Positions 45,674 to 56,585 of a stretch of 64,000 nucleotides of DNA are shown here, piece after piece. The stretch lies in contig NC_088326.1 of the NCBI RefSeq assembly GCF_910592395.1, positions 10,545,001-10,609,000 on the forward strand. The letters run 5' to 3'. This DNA is from Lineus longissimus (Eukaryota; Nemertea; Pilidiophora; Heteronemertea; Lineidae). How positions within the stretch are numbered: the stretch's first letter is position 1; every line of letters starts with the position of its first letter. Both the position numbers and the translations under genes were made by a program. Under the pieces are notes generated by a model that saw nothing but the letters and a program-made list of their open reading frames with translations, searched no databases and was not told the DNA's origin.

Positions 45674-47142
45674 TATGGCAATCCAAAGCGGAACTTATTC
45701 AGGACCGATTGTTTACATCAGGACTAAAATTTACGCCAGAATCACGCTATGAATTGCCAAAGTGTACAAAACTTTATCTCAGACCGAACTTTGACAACAC
45801 CAAGTTAAAGATTCCGATTCATGTATGTTTTTCATTCAGAATAATTCATTGGCATGTTTCCCAAAATTTTTGGTCAGAACGAAAAACACGGCAGGATTTT
45901 TATCCTTCAGAATTTCAATGACCACAGGACTCACGTGACTCCTGCCAGAACGCACGTGACCATTTAAACTGCTGACGTCTTATAGTCTAGTTTACGTCGC
46001 TCACACGACATAGCTCTGCATCATGGCACCAAATCGAGCAGACGAATTGAACAATTTGTTCAATTGCAGCAGTTTTGAGGATCTCTTGAGAGATCTACGG
46101 AAAAACACATCCGGTTCTCCGGATGGTGTTCGCGTAGGGCTCGTAACTTTGTGCCGTGCGACGTCATCGTGTTTGTGGTCACGTGATAACTGGCAGGAGT
46201 CACGTGATTACTGGCAGAAGTCACGTGAATTCTGCTGAATTTTTCATTCTGCCCGCAAAAACAATTCTGACGCATTTTGCATTCTTGGATAAAATAAAGT
46301 TTCAGAACGACTTTTTGGGCAGAACGAATTTTTTGGCAGAATATAGTGTTTTTACCCCTCAGCCCAAATGGGCTAGAGGGGTATTGTCGTCACGTGCGCC
46401 GTCCGTCCAGGCGGGTGGGCGGGCGGGCCGCGTCTGCTACTTGGTTTCCGTCGATTTCTAGGAGAACGGCTTTGACAATCAATTCAATTTTTTGTACGTA
46501 CACTGGGGGTGACTAGATGAAGGTTCCTTTTGAAAACGGGCTCGTTCTGATTCTCAACATGGTCACCAGGGCGGCGTGCTTGAAATTGGTTTCCGTCAAT
46601 TTCGAGGAGAACCGTTCGTCCGATCAAATTCATTTTTTGTATGTACGTTGGGGGTGACTAGAGGAAGATTCCTTTCGAAAACCGGCTCGTTCTGATTCTC
46701 AATATGGTCACCAGGGCAATGTGCTTGAAATCGGTTTCCGTCAATTTCGAGGAGAACGGCTTGGAGGATGGAATCAATTTTTAGTGGGTGTAGGCCTAAT
46801 GCAGTTTTGTAAGGGGAAGGTGCCTTTCGAAAATCAGTGCGATGCGAAATTCAATATGGCCCCCACGCTCACATCCTCAAAATAGGTTTCCACAATTTTC
46901 ATTTCCATATGCAAACTAGCCACTCCACTAAGCCAACTTCACCATTATCTCACCTTCAACCTTAATAGGCTGAGGGGTTATGCTCGCTTTGCGATGCTAT
47001 TTTTCATTCTGTGAAGTAAATTTCGACTTCAGTCTGCTGTAAAAAGGGTTCTGAACAATATTTTCTGAATTTCTGATTGCAAAACGGCTTCTTGCATTGA
47101 AAAATAATGTCCTCTGAATAAATTCCCCTTTGGCATGCCATA
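45674..47142. mobile_element. block S element, copy 2 (without nested MULE)
   Basis: Same inverted ends as copy 1 (TATGGCAATCCAAAGCGG on the left, CTTTGGCATGCCATA on the right). Contains the 85-codon frame at 45664, the paired CACGTG arrays, the ATG frame at 46023 and three 145-bp units from 46443. The MULE target GCCGTGCGA at about 46153 is empty. Confidence 0.6.
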
Positions 47143-47525
47143 CCTTGCCTCCTGCATTGCTACCATCCGACACAGCATCAGTAATTAGATGACCCAGTTA
47201 CGAGGAAAACGTCCTCGTTTCGAAGAAGTCCATTCATTGATTATATTCAAGAACTACGGTTACAGTAAATAGACCTACATTGAGTCGGTATAAATGAAAG
47301 TAGCTGGGACCTGAATCAGACGAAGCACTGATCACCGCAAGTCTTCGAAAATACTACAGTAAGTATGATCGGTAACAACCTCAGTTAATGACAGTACATT
47401 CGTTTTATTAATGAAGTACATAATATTTCGCCGACCTGAATAGACAAGATTCAAGGTAAGGTTTTTAATTTCTTCCCGACTTGATGATAATGCCAGTCAT
47501 TAGCCAGATGTACCAGACGGCATGT
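47143..47525 (+). repeat. block U, copy 5
   Basis: A short S-to-U linker, then U from about 47188 up to the MITE V target CGGCATGT. Intact here, so it shows the ~160 bp lost at 30.9 kb. Confidence 0.75.
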
Positions 47526-48091
47526 CAGGACACCCTTATCTGAGAGCCAAGAGCAGAGAGCCAAGAGCCACCAACCAAGAGCCAAGACTCCATTAAATAA
47601 GTGCCGTCAGAAAAGCCAGGAGCCAAAAAAAACTATGGCTAATGAATATAATTATTATCTTTGGGAATCCTAAGCCTACAGACACCCTACTTAAAAATAA
47701 CTTTATTTTGTAACCGTTTATGACGTTGTCAGACATCGACGCGTGGATCGCAGTATCATCCCAGGATTTTTATCGTACTATCGTACCATCGTACTTTCGT
47801 ACTACCAGGATTTTGTGCCTGCACTTCATGCACTGTGTACAATCACACGTGTTTGTCATTCCTGCCGAATCATGTAGCCTTGCGCAAATGCTGCAATCAG
47901 AACTGTTTTTTAAAGGCATGATATTGCTCAAGTTTATAAGTTCTGGAAAGCGGCCAATTCAAGCAAATGATGAGAGTAGGATCGCCTCATCGCACTACAC
48001 TAGGCAAGGAGTGCCTATCTGCATGTATTGTAAAAAAACGGTAATCGTGGCTCTTTGCACTTGGCTCTTGGCTCTCAGATCAGGGTGTCCC
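47526..48091. mobile_element. MITE V, long form, copy 5
   Basis: CGGCATGT flanks are intact on both sides. A 195-codon frame runs through this element into X but matches nothing coding and is interrupted in sister copies. Confidence 0.75.
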
Positions 48092-48420
48092 CGGCATGTC
48101 TCCACTGCATGTGCCCACGAGTATGCAGGCCGTATCACATTATACGACTCGAACCAGACGCGACTATCTGTCGGCCGATCGGGTCGGATAATTAGGACAG
48201 TCTACGACCTAAACACGGCCCCGCATGCTGTCATATTCTGGCATGTCTCACAAAAACGCTTAAAAGACCATTTAGAATCACTGAAACATTCTAAAATTCA
48301 CTTATGACATTAACAAGATTTAGGACTACACTTCTGCCAAGTTTTTTTTAAATCACGAAAATGTATGTACAAAAAGTGTACACGGAACCTATAGCAGATT
48401 TTATTGTGTGCTGAGCTCTA
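48092..48420 (+). repeat. block X, short form, copy 3
   Basis: Same short structure as 34095-34424, going from CATTAACAAGA to TTAGGACTACACTTCTG. Confidence 0.75.
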
Positions 48421-48702
48421 AATGATGACCCAGTTACGAGGAAAATGTCCTCGTTTCGAAGTAGTCCATTCATTGATTTCGCTCAAGAACCATGGTTACA
48501 GTACATAGGCCTACATTGAGTCGGTATGAATAAAAGTAGCCGGGAACTGAATCAGACGAAGCACTGATAACCGCAAACCTTCGAAAATACTACAGTATGT
48601 GTGATCGGTGACAACCTCAGTCAATGACAGTACATTCGTTTTATTAATGAAGTATATAATATTTCGCCGACCTTCATTAGCCAGTTGTACCAGACGGCAT
48701 GT
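48421..48702 (+). repeat. block U, copy 6, shortened
   Basis: As in other copies but with about 60-70 bases missing just before the MITE target (GCCGACC joins TTCATTAGCCAGTTG). Confidence 0.7.
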
Positions 48703-49056
48703 CAGGACACCCTTATCTGAGAGCAAAGAGCCGAGAGCCAAGAGCCACCAACCAAGAGCCAAGACTCCATTAAATAGCCAAGTGCCGCCAGAAAAGCCAC
48801 GAGCTAAAGAAAAAGTATGGCTAATGAATATAATTATTATCTTTGGGAATCCTCAGCAATCAAAACGGTTTTTTTAAAAGGCATGATATTGCTCAAGTTT
48901 ATAAGTTCTTGAAAGCGGCCGATTCAAGCAAATAATGAGAGTAGGATCGCCTCATCGCAATACACTAGGCAAGGAGTGCCTATCTACATGTATTGTAAAA
49001 AAACGGTAATCGTGGCTCTTGGCACTTGGCTCTTGGCTCTTAGAACAGGGTGTCCC
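48703..49056. mobile_element. MITE V, short form, copy 6, joined to a TRIM fragment
   Basis: Same shortened interior and same TRIM junction as copies 2, 4 and 8. Confidence 0.75.
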
Positions 49057-49058
49057 CG

Positions 49059-50139
49059 GCCGGGCGGTAGGATCTACCAAGATAAACATTGACACAGAGA
49101 GTATCACTTGCCTCAACAGCATCAGTCAGGAATTCATGGACTAAGTCGGTGCTTCAAGGGAAAGTGTCACTATGACTGTGATAGAGGAAGTCACGAGATT
49201 GAATGGTGAATTAGGACTTGACATTGGTGATTTAGGGAACGGTCTGGCTGTAATAAATGGGGGTCATCAAATCAGAGGAGGTAAAACAAAGCGGGATTTC
49301 CGACAATTGAAGAAGGTGTGCAACATAACCTTTCAAAAAAATCGGCCGTGTGCGGTAGTTTTCCTATTGAAGCATCTACCTGACTCTCGCCTTGCTACAT
49401 TAGGCTCATCTGATGGTTGTTTGGCGAACACGATTTACTTCCATGACGAAGTATCTTCTTCACTGACGGGCACAATCACAGAGGGAGTTCACCCTGCTCA
49501 AGACATGGCCTTCACATCCACTGGTGAAGTAGTAGTGGCAAGATGGGAAAAGCCGCCCATTAGAGTGTTCAATCCTGCTACTGGTGCATACCGTGATATT
49601 AACATTACCCATAATGGGGAGTTGATTGATGAGCTGTGGCGTGTTTGCCTTAACTTCTTTCAGTAATTCACTTCTTCTTGTTGTAAAACCGAATAGCACC
49701 GTCATTCAGTGTATCAGGTTACCTGGACATTTTCACCGGATGGGTTTCTGTTCACTGAATAGAACCCTATATATCACTGCTAGTGACAGGATCCTGAGGT
49801 TTCACTGGAGTAATGACATCCTTGAAGAGATCTCATCATGTTCACAGGGCGTGGAAGGATTCTATTGCTATGATGTTTGTATTGGTAGTGGTGGATGCTT
49901 CAGTTGTCCTTAAATTCAAGTGTCAGTTAAAGACCTGGCTGTACGCGAGGCACTTTGAGGGGGGCAGCGCCTTGAGCACGATTTGTTCGGTGGAAAGGCG
50001 CACCACACAAATTTTATAATGTATGTATGTATGTATGGATGTGTTGGTGGCTGGTTGGATGGGGAACCGTCACAGTGATATCTACCAGGTGACGGAAGGA
50101 GAAGATGAGGAGGACATGGTATTGAGGGAGATAGAGTAT
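49059..50139 (+). pseudogene. TRIM C-terminal fragment T3 (frameshift plus insertion)
   Basis: Same extent as the other fragments. Two lesions are unique to it. About 26 bases are deleted at 49641-49646 (GTGTTTGCC in place of a longer GTGTTGAG..ATGTTTGCC), between short direct repeats, which shifts the frame. An insertion at about 49894-50040 splits the GGTGG..GTGTTGGTGG region. The frame from ATG 49172 therefore ends at 49666, and the rest continues in another frame. It keeps the 25-codon extra segment. Clearly not functional. Confidence 0.9.
49894..50040 (+). mobile_element. short retroelement tail with (ATGT)n end
   Basis: Absent from the three other fragments. It ends in ACAAATTTTATA-A followed by repeated ATGT, and contains GAAAGGCGC, a word common near 3' ends of CR1/L2-type LINEs and their SINEs. 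A 5'-truncated 3' tail is the simplest reading. Confidence 0.6.
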
Positions 50140-51781
50140 AAGATCATGTGATGATATTGGAACATATCTTCTTAGCATCTTTTTGGAAGGGATTTATTGA
50201 TATACTATTGGTTTATTTGGACTGGGGGTAACTATATACCTTAGATCGAGAAAATCTTCCTCCCTTACTCGTCATGCGTGAAAAAATGCGCCGTTTTATG
50301 CATCGATTTACGTGTAACTTTGTATTGCTATATCGAGAGACAACTCCATACGGTGTCCTCCAAAACTATCAGCCAAAACAGTTGGCGAAGCTCAAGCATG
50401 AGGCTCTGACTCTTAAGTTAGGAAATCACATGACAACATCATCCCAGCACCATGAACATCGACAACTGGTCACCCATTTGATCGGCCGGATTCGTTTATT
50501 TCCCACCAAATGACGACACTCGCGTCAATGCAGCTGAGTACGTCCTCATCTGACAAGAGCCAGATGTCTGGGCGCTGTTGTTCAAAACAATTTCACTTAC
50601 ACCGATGGACTCTTTAAATTTACTTCACACGAATGAAAGTGACTAGTGATTTAACAAAGAGCCCTTCAAATAATTGACTCTTTGAAAGACTCTGGTTGAC
50701 ACTGGTGTTAGTGACAAAACCTGTTTTGAAGACCCAGGACCACAAGACATAATAGAGAAGACAGACATGTAGAAACGGATAATAATGTGATATACAACTG
50801 CATGTACATGTATGTCGTTTCAGCTCTTCGACGTAACTTTAGGGTGTAGCGATGTACACGTATGTCATATATGGAACATCCAACACAATAGAGCTAGCGA
50901 CAATGTTATGGCTGTGCCCAGTACAACACCTTGTCAATAGATGTCGTATCCAGCCATGCCTTGATGACAGCCATTCCAAATCATAAAGAAACTAGTTATT
51001 TACCATTGTCCATTGGCTACAAAATGAATACATCGCAAGCTAATGCGACACAATATCGTCTTTCAAAGGACGCAACGGGTGTATTGTACGTGCCTTGCAT
51101 AACTCAATCAAGTAGTGTACATCACTGATGTGTAGCAAGATATATAATAAAAACATTGATTGTCGTCCTAAGGTGGTCATCAGGACACCTCTCTAGTAAG
51201 GACAGCAGGATATCCTTGATAAAGAGGATTAGAATGTGTGTCATATGACTTCAGCTATCATTAGTATTGGATATGTTGATTTGGTAGAGGTTCTTACACT
51301 CTTAACCATAAACAACATCAAAAGAAGGATTTCCTTTTAGACATTTGCACAATGTAAACTGTCATTTGAATGCAGTGTTGACAATGTTGTGCTCATTTCT
51401 AAACGCACGGGATATCTATATATGTTTTATATATTGAATATATCTTTATAGTATAAATATGGGACAGTTTTACGACAAATTGTGCTCATTATTAATGTCA
51501 CAAAGGTTGGTTGTCGTTGGCCTAATTTAAAAACTGTGTATCGAGTCATTTTATGAAAAGGTGCCGATACAAACATGCGTAAGGAATTGATACAGAACTG
51601 AAGGTATAGGTTGGTTGTCTCATGACTTAACATGAAGAATGGAGCTGAATTGATTTAGGCCAAAACCAATGCGCCTAACAGATGTTTTTGTACAAACAGA
51701 CAGCTCCTTCGAACGGTAGTGTTGTGCGACAACCTACACCGATAGTGTTGTACCGGTATCAATGTCCTTCCTCTAACAGCT
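50140..51781 (+). repeat. blocks P and Q, copy 4
   Basis: Matches 41711-43269 closely, with a roughly 115-bp insertion at about 50785-50905 (GCATGTACATGTATGTCG, later GTACACGTATGTC) found in no other copy. It leads to the same MULE target. Confidence 0.75.
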
Positions 51782-52711
51782 CTTTCCGAGGGTAGTATGT
51801 AAACACTGAAACGTTTCAAAAGAAACAGGTCAAACGAAACGAGTCAAAAATAAAAATATTGCATAAAAATGAATATTACTGAATAATTATACTCATGATC
51901 TGTGATAATGATTACAATAATTCTTTTTGCGTACTTCGATAGTCTGGATCGATTTTTAGGCGATGAATTTGGTAATTATTTTTTGCAACACGGCGACCCG
52001 CCTTGGCATTCCACATTTTCAGCGCAATAAGTAAATCGGCCTCGTCCCCGTGCCAATCTCCAAAAGCAGAGTTAATATTCAAAATATTATCTCTGCCCGA
52101 ATTGGCTTTCATGTTGGCAAATCATTGTACATTATGCATTCCATGACACAGCTTGAGCTTCTGACCAGACTGATGTTATGTTTTGTTGTGCACGCCTTTT
52201 AGCCTATGATATCAATTCTATCTTTTGTTTTAAATTCGTGTTCGTTTTTTTTTGTTTACAAAACCGAACCATTAGTTCAGGGAAATGCCAGTTGAAATGC
52301 GGAATAACATGAATAATGCTATGACCTCTGATCTGCTGATGCTCCGTGTCAGAGTTCAAGGCAAAATTGGACATGTTCAATGCAACGTGTTCCAATAAAT
52401 CGTCGTTATTGTCGTTAAAGTATACGATAGCGCTAATTAATATTGGGGCAGGGTACGAGGTTACATGGGGAAATACCGGTTTATCTAAATTGTGAACGAG
52501 CTGAACGGACTGTGGTAAATCTATTTATAATTAATCGCTTTCTGTTTGAATTTCTGTGGCTTTTATGTGGTAAAAATACAAAACAGAGCCTTAAAAACGA
52601 CACATCAACAGAGTGCATTTTCAATTTCACGTTTTGACGATTTATTTGACTTGTTTCGTTTGACCTGTTTCTTTTGAAACGTTTCAGTGTTTACATGCTA
52701 CCCTTTCCGAG
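51782..52711. mobile_element. Mutator-like element, 912 bp, copy 2 (same insertion)
   Basis: The element 51791-52702 is flanked by CTTTCCGAG at 51782-51790 and 52703-52711. Same insertion as copy 1, carried by the 8.5-kb duplication. The - strand 66-codon frame is at 51912-52112. Confidence 0.93.
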
Positions 52712-54184
52712 CGATGTTGGCCCCAGTGTTCTGTGAGATAACCTACAGCGATAATGAAGTACTGGTGTCAATTTCAATAATCCTCTAACAGCTCTATCTG
52801 AGCGAAGTTTGGCCCCGGTGGTGTATCTCAACCGAAGAAAACCGAAAAGGTATGTGTTATTCCATGTCAGATTTTGATATTTTTTTTCCTTTTTTGCGCA
52901 ATTTGTTTATGGTAACTGGGTAATATTGCCCTTAATAATGCCAATGGTCCTTTAATGACTGTTTTCTCATTTTATGGGAAGATCAGTGGCGTAGTGGTTA
53001 GAGCACCGGGCTCATAATCAGGAGGTCGTGGGTTCGATTCTCGGAAGGGTCACTGCTGTTTCGTCTTTGTGTCTTTGAGCAAGGCACTTGCTTCTCTCCA
53101 CCCAGGAGTAAATGGTATCTAGCTGGCAGAGTTGGCACACTATGAATGTTAGTCCTGAGCGCTGTATAGCTGGAGCTCGGACCGGTAATACTCCCAGAGA
53201 GTAGAGCTTGAACCAGGAATGTACCAGGAATGTACAATAGCTAGGGGTGATAATGTGAAGCGCTTTGAGCGACTGAAACAAGTTGGATTTAGCGCTATAT
53301 AAGTCTCATAATTATGTTTTAACGGTTCAAAGGGTGACAGGGCGCGTATTAACACGCTAAGCGTATCATAAACTACTTCTGGAAAACTTTTAAAGGGCTG
53401 AAATATAGAATAGCCCCAAAACTACCACGTCATGAGTCACAAACTGTAGTTAACCACTTGACCGCGGAGAGCGTCTATACGCGCAAAAAACCCTGACTAA
53501 CCGGCGGAGAGCGTCCTTACACGCTGATTTCTGTACATTATTCCATATGTATCTACTGTACAATTGACGGTACATACGGATGAGGTAATGGCTTGGGATT
53601 GATTCGCTGAATGTCGGCAGTGTTTCTGTCTGCGTAAAGATGGCAGGGGTGATGTTTTGGCACAAAAGTATCCCACGCTCAAGTGCACGATTCGCCAGTA
53701 GGGCTATTTTCCATCTTAGTACAGCGAAATAATTTATCCCAGTCTTTACGACGATAATTATGCTGAATCAAACACGAACCAGTCCCTTAACTGTGCATGG
53801 TTGATCTCCAGGGCGGAGATGAATTTGACCCCAAACCTCTGTCCTGACTCGATGTCATCCACGCGCGCGTTACCATCTGAGCAGGGGCGTAGCTAGCGGT
53901 GTGTTGGGGGGGGGGGGGGGCAACTATCACCAGAATGTGTTTGGACAATGATTTAGCCGACCCCCCCCCCCACCACCACCACCACCACCACCACCACCAC
54001 CACCAAAAGTGTGCCAGTGCTTCCCTTGTTGTTTGGTAAATAGTGGTCGTCTAATCTGCGAATAAGAGAACGGGAAAAGAGAAACTCTGAAATCCTGCAA
54101 ACACTGACAGATGTTACACCGGTATATCACAAACGCTGCTGCCACCTGCCTGAAGGAATAGCAAACCAATATTAATGACCTTGT
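52712..54184 (+). repeat. end of Q and block R, copy 5
   Basis: As at 44200-45673. The poly-G run is at about 53906-53920 and the C/(CAC)n tract at 53961-54004. Confidence 0.8.
52972..53316 (+). mobile_element. tRNA-derived SINE, copy 3 (same insertion)
   Basis: Same TTATG-flanked insertion as copies 1 and 2. It has a small direct duplication, GGAATGTACCAGGAATGTAC, near its 3' part. Confidence 0.9.
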
Positions 54185-55652
54185 TATGGCAAGCCAAAGC
54201 GGAATTTATTCAGGACCGATTGTTTACATCAGGACTAAAATTTACGCCAGAATCACGCTATGAATTGCCAAAGTGTACAAAACTTTATCTCAGACCGAAC
54301 TTTGACAACACCAAGTTAAAGATTCCGATTCATGTATGTTTTTCCTTCAGAATAATTCATTGGCATGTTTCCCAAAATTTTTGGTCAGAACGAAAAACAC
54401 GGCAGGATTTTTATCCTTCAGAATTTCAATGACCACAGGACTCACGTGACTCCTGCCAGAACGCACGTGACCATTTAAACTGCTGACGTCTTATAGTCTA
54501 GTTGTCGTCGCTCACACGACATAGCTCTGCATCATGGCACCAAATCGAGCAGACGAATTGAACAATTTGTTCAATTGCAGCAGTTTTGAGGATCTCTTGA
54601 GAGATCTACGGAAAAACACATCCGGTACTCCGGATGGTGTTCGCCTAGGGCTCGTAACTTTGTGCCGTGCGACGTCATCGTGTTTGTGGTCACGTGATAA
54701 CTGGCAGGAGTCACGTGATTACTGGCAGAAGTCACGTGAATTCTGCTGAATTTTTCATTCTGCCCGCAAAAACAATTCTGACGCATTTTGCATTCTTGGA
54801 TAAAATAAAGTTTCAGAACGACTTTTTGGGCAGAACGAATTTTTTGGCAGAATATAGTGTTTTTACCCCTCAGCCCAAATGGGCTAGAGGGGTATTGTCG
54901 TCACGTGCGCCGTCCGTCCAGGCGGGTGGGCGGGCGGGCCGCGTCTGCTACTTGGTTTCCGTCGATTTCTAGGAGAACGGCTTTGACAATCAATTCAATT
55001 TTTTGTACGTACACTGGGGGTGACTAGAGGAAGGTTCCTTTCGAAAACGGGCTCGTTCTGATTCTCAATATGGTCACCAGGGCGGCGTGCTTGAAATTGG
55101 TTTCCGTCAATTTCGAGGAGAACCGTTCGTCCGATCAAATTCATTTTTTGTATGTACGTTGGGGGTGACTAGAGGAAGATTCCTTTCGAAAACCGGCTCG
55201 TTCTGATTCTCAATATGGTCACCAGGGCAATGTGCTTGAAATCGGTTTCCGTCAATTTCGAGGAGAACGGCTTGGAGGATGGAATCAATTTTTAGTGGGT
55301 GTAGGCCTAATGCAGTTTTGTAAGGGGAGGTGCCTTTCGAAAATCAGCGCGATGCGAAATTCAATATGGCCCCCACGCTCACATAGTCAAAATAGATTTC
55401 CACAATTTTCATTTCCATATGCAAACTAGCCACTCCACTAAGCCAACTTCACCATTATCTCACCTTCAACCTTAATAGGCTGAGGGGTTATGCTCGCTTT
55501 GCGATGCTATTTTTCATTCTGTGAAGTAAATTTCGACTTCAGTCTGCTGTAAAAAGGGTTCTGAACAATATTTTCTGAATTTCTGATTGCAAAACGGCTT
55601 CTTGCATTGAAAAATAATGTCCTCTGAATAAATTCCCCTTTGGCATGCCATA
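54185..55652. mobile_element. block S element, copy 3 (without nested MULE)
   Basis: Near-identical to copy 2: inverted ends, 85-codon frame at 54175, CACGTG arrays, ATG frame at 54534, three 145-bp units from about 54954. The MULE target at about 54663 is empty. Confidence 0.6.
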
Positions 55653-56035
55653 CCTTGCCTCCTGCATTGCTACCATCCGACACAGCATCAGTAATTAGAT
55701 GACCCAGTTACGAGGAAAACGTCCTCGTTTCGAAGAAATCCATTCATTGATTATATTCAAGAACTACGGTTACAGTAAATAGACCTACATTGAGTCGGTA
55801 TAAATGAAAGTAGCTGGGACCTGAATCAGACGAAGCACTGATCACCGCAAGTCTTCGAAAATACTACAGTAAGTATGATCGGTAACAACCTCAGTCAATG
55901 ACAGTACATTCGTTTTATTAATGAAGTACATAATATTTCGCCGACCTGAATAGACAAGATTCAAGGTAAGGTTTTTAATTTCTTCCCGACTTGATGATAA
56001 TGCCAGTCATTAGCCAGATGTACCAGACGGCATGT
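55653..56035 (+). repeat. block U, copy 7
   Basis: Same as copy 5, with CAGTAAATAGACCTAC present uninterrupted. Confidence 0.75.
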
Positions 56036-56585
56036 CAGGACACCCTTATCTGAGAGCCAAGAGCAGAGAGCCAAGAGCCACCAACCAAGAGCCAAGACTC
56101 CATTAAATAAGTGCCGCCAGAAAAGCAACGAGCCAAAAAAAACTATGGCTAATGAATATAATTATTATCTTTGGGAATCCTAAGCCTACAGGCACCCTAC
56201 TTAAAAATAACTTTATTTTGTAACCGTTTATGACTTGTCAGACATCACCTCGTGGATAGCAGTATCATCCCAGGATTTTTATCGTACTATCGTACTATCA
56301 GGATTTTGTGCCTGCACTTCATGCACTGTGTACAATCACACGTGTTTGTCATTCCTGCCGAATCATGTAGCCTTGCGCAAATACTGCAATCAGAACTGTT
56401 TTTAAAAGGCCTGATATTGCTCAAGTTTATAAGTTCTTGAAAGCGGCCAATTCAAGCAAATGATGAGAGTAGGATCGCCTCATCCCACTACACTAGGCAA
56501 GGAGTGCCTATCTGCATGTATTGTAAAAAAAACGGTAATCGTGGCTCTTGCCACTTGGCTCTTGGCTCTCAGATCAGGGTGTCCC
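56036..56585. mobile_element. MITE V, long form, copy 7
   Basis: CGGCATGT on both sides. Nearly identical to copy 1 at 18.7 kb, sharing its two-unit ATCGTACT stretch, which groups these two blocks together. Confidence 0.75.

Noticed and set aside
47720-48307. 195-codon open frame
   Set aside because: It lies across MITE V and short block X. The same DNA in the other copies is interrupted by frameshifts, and the translation has no domain character.
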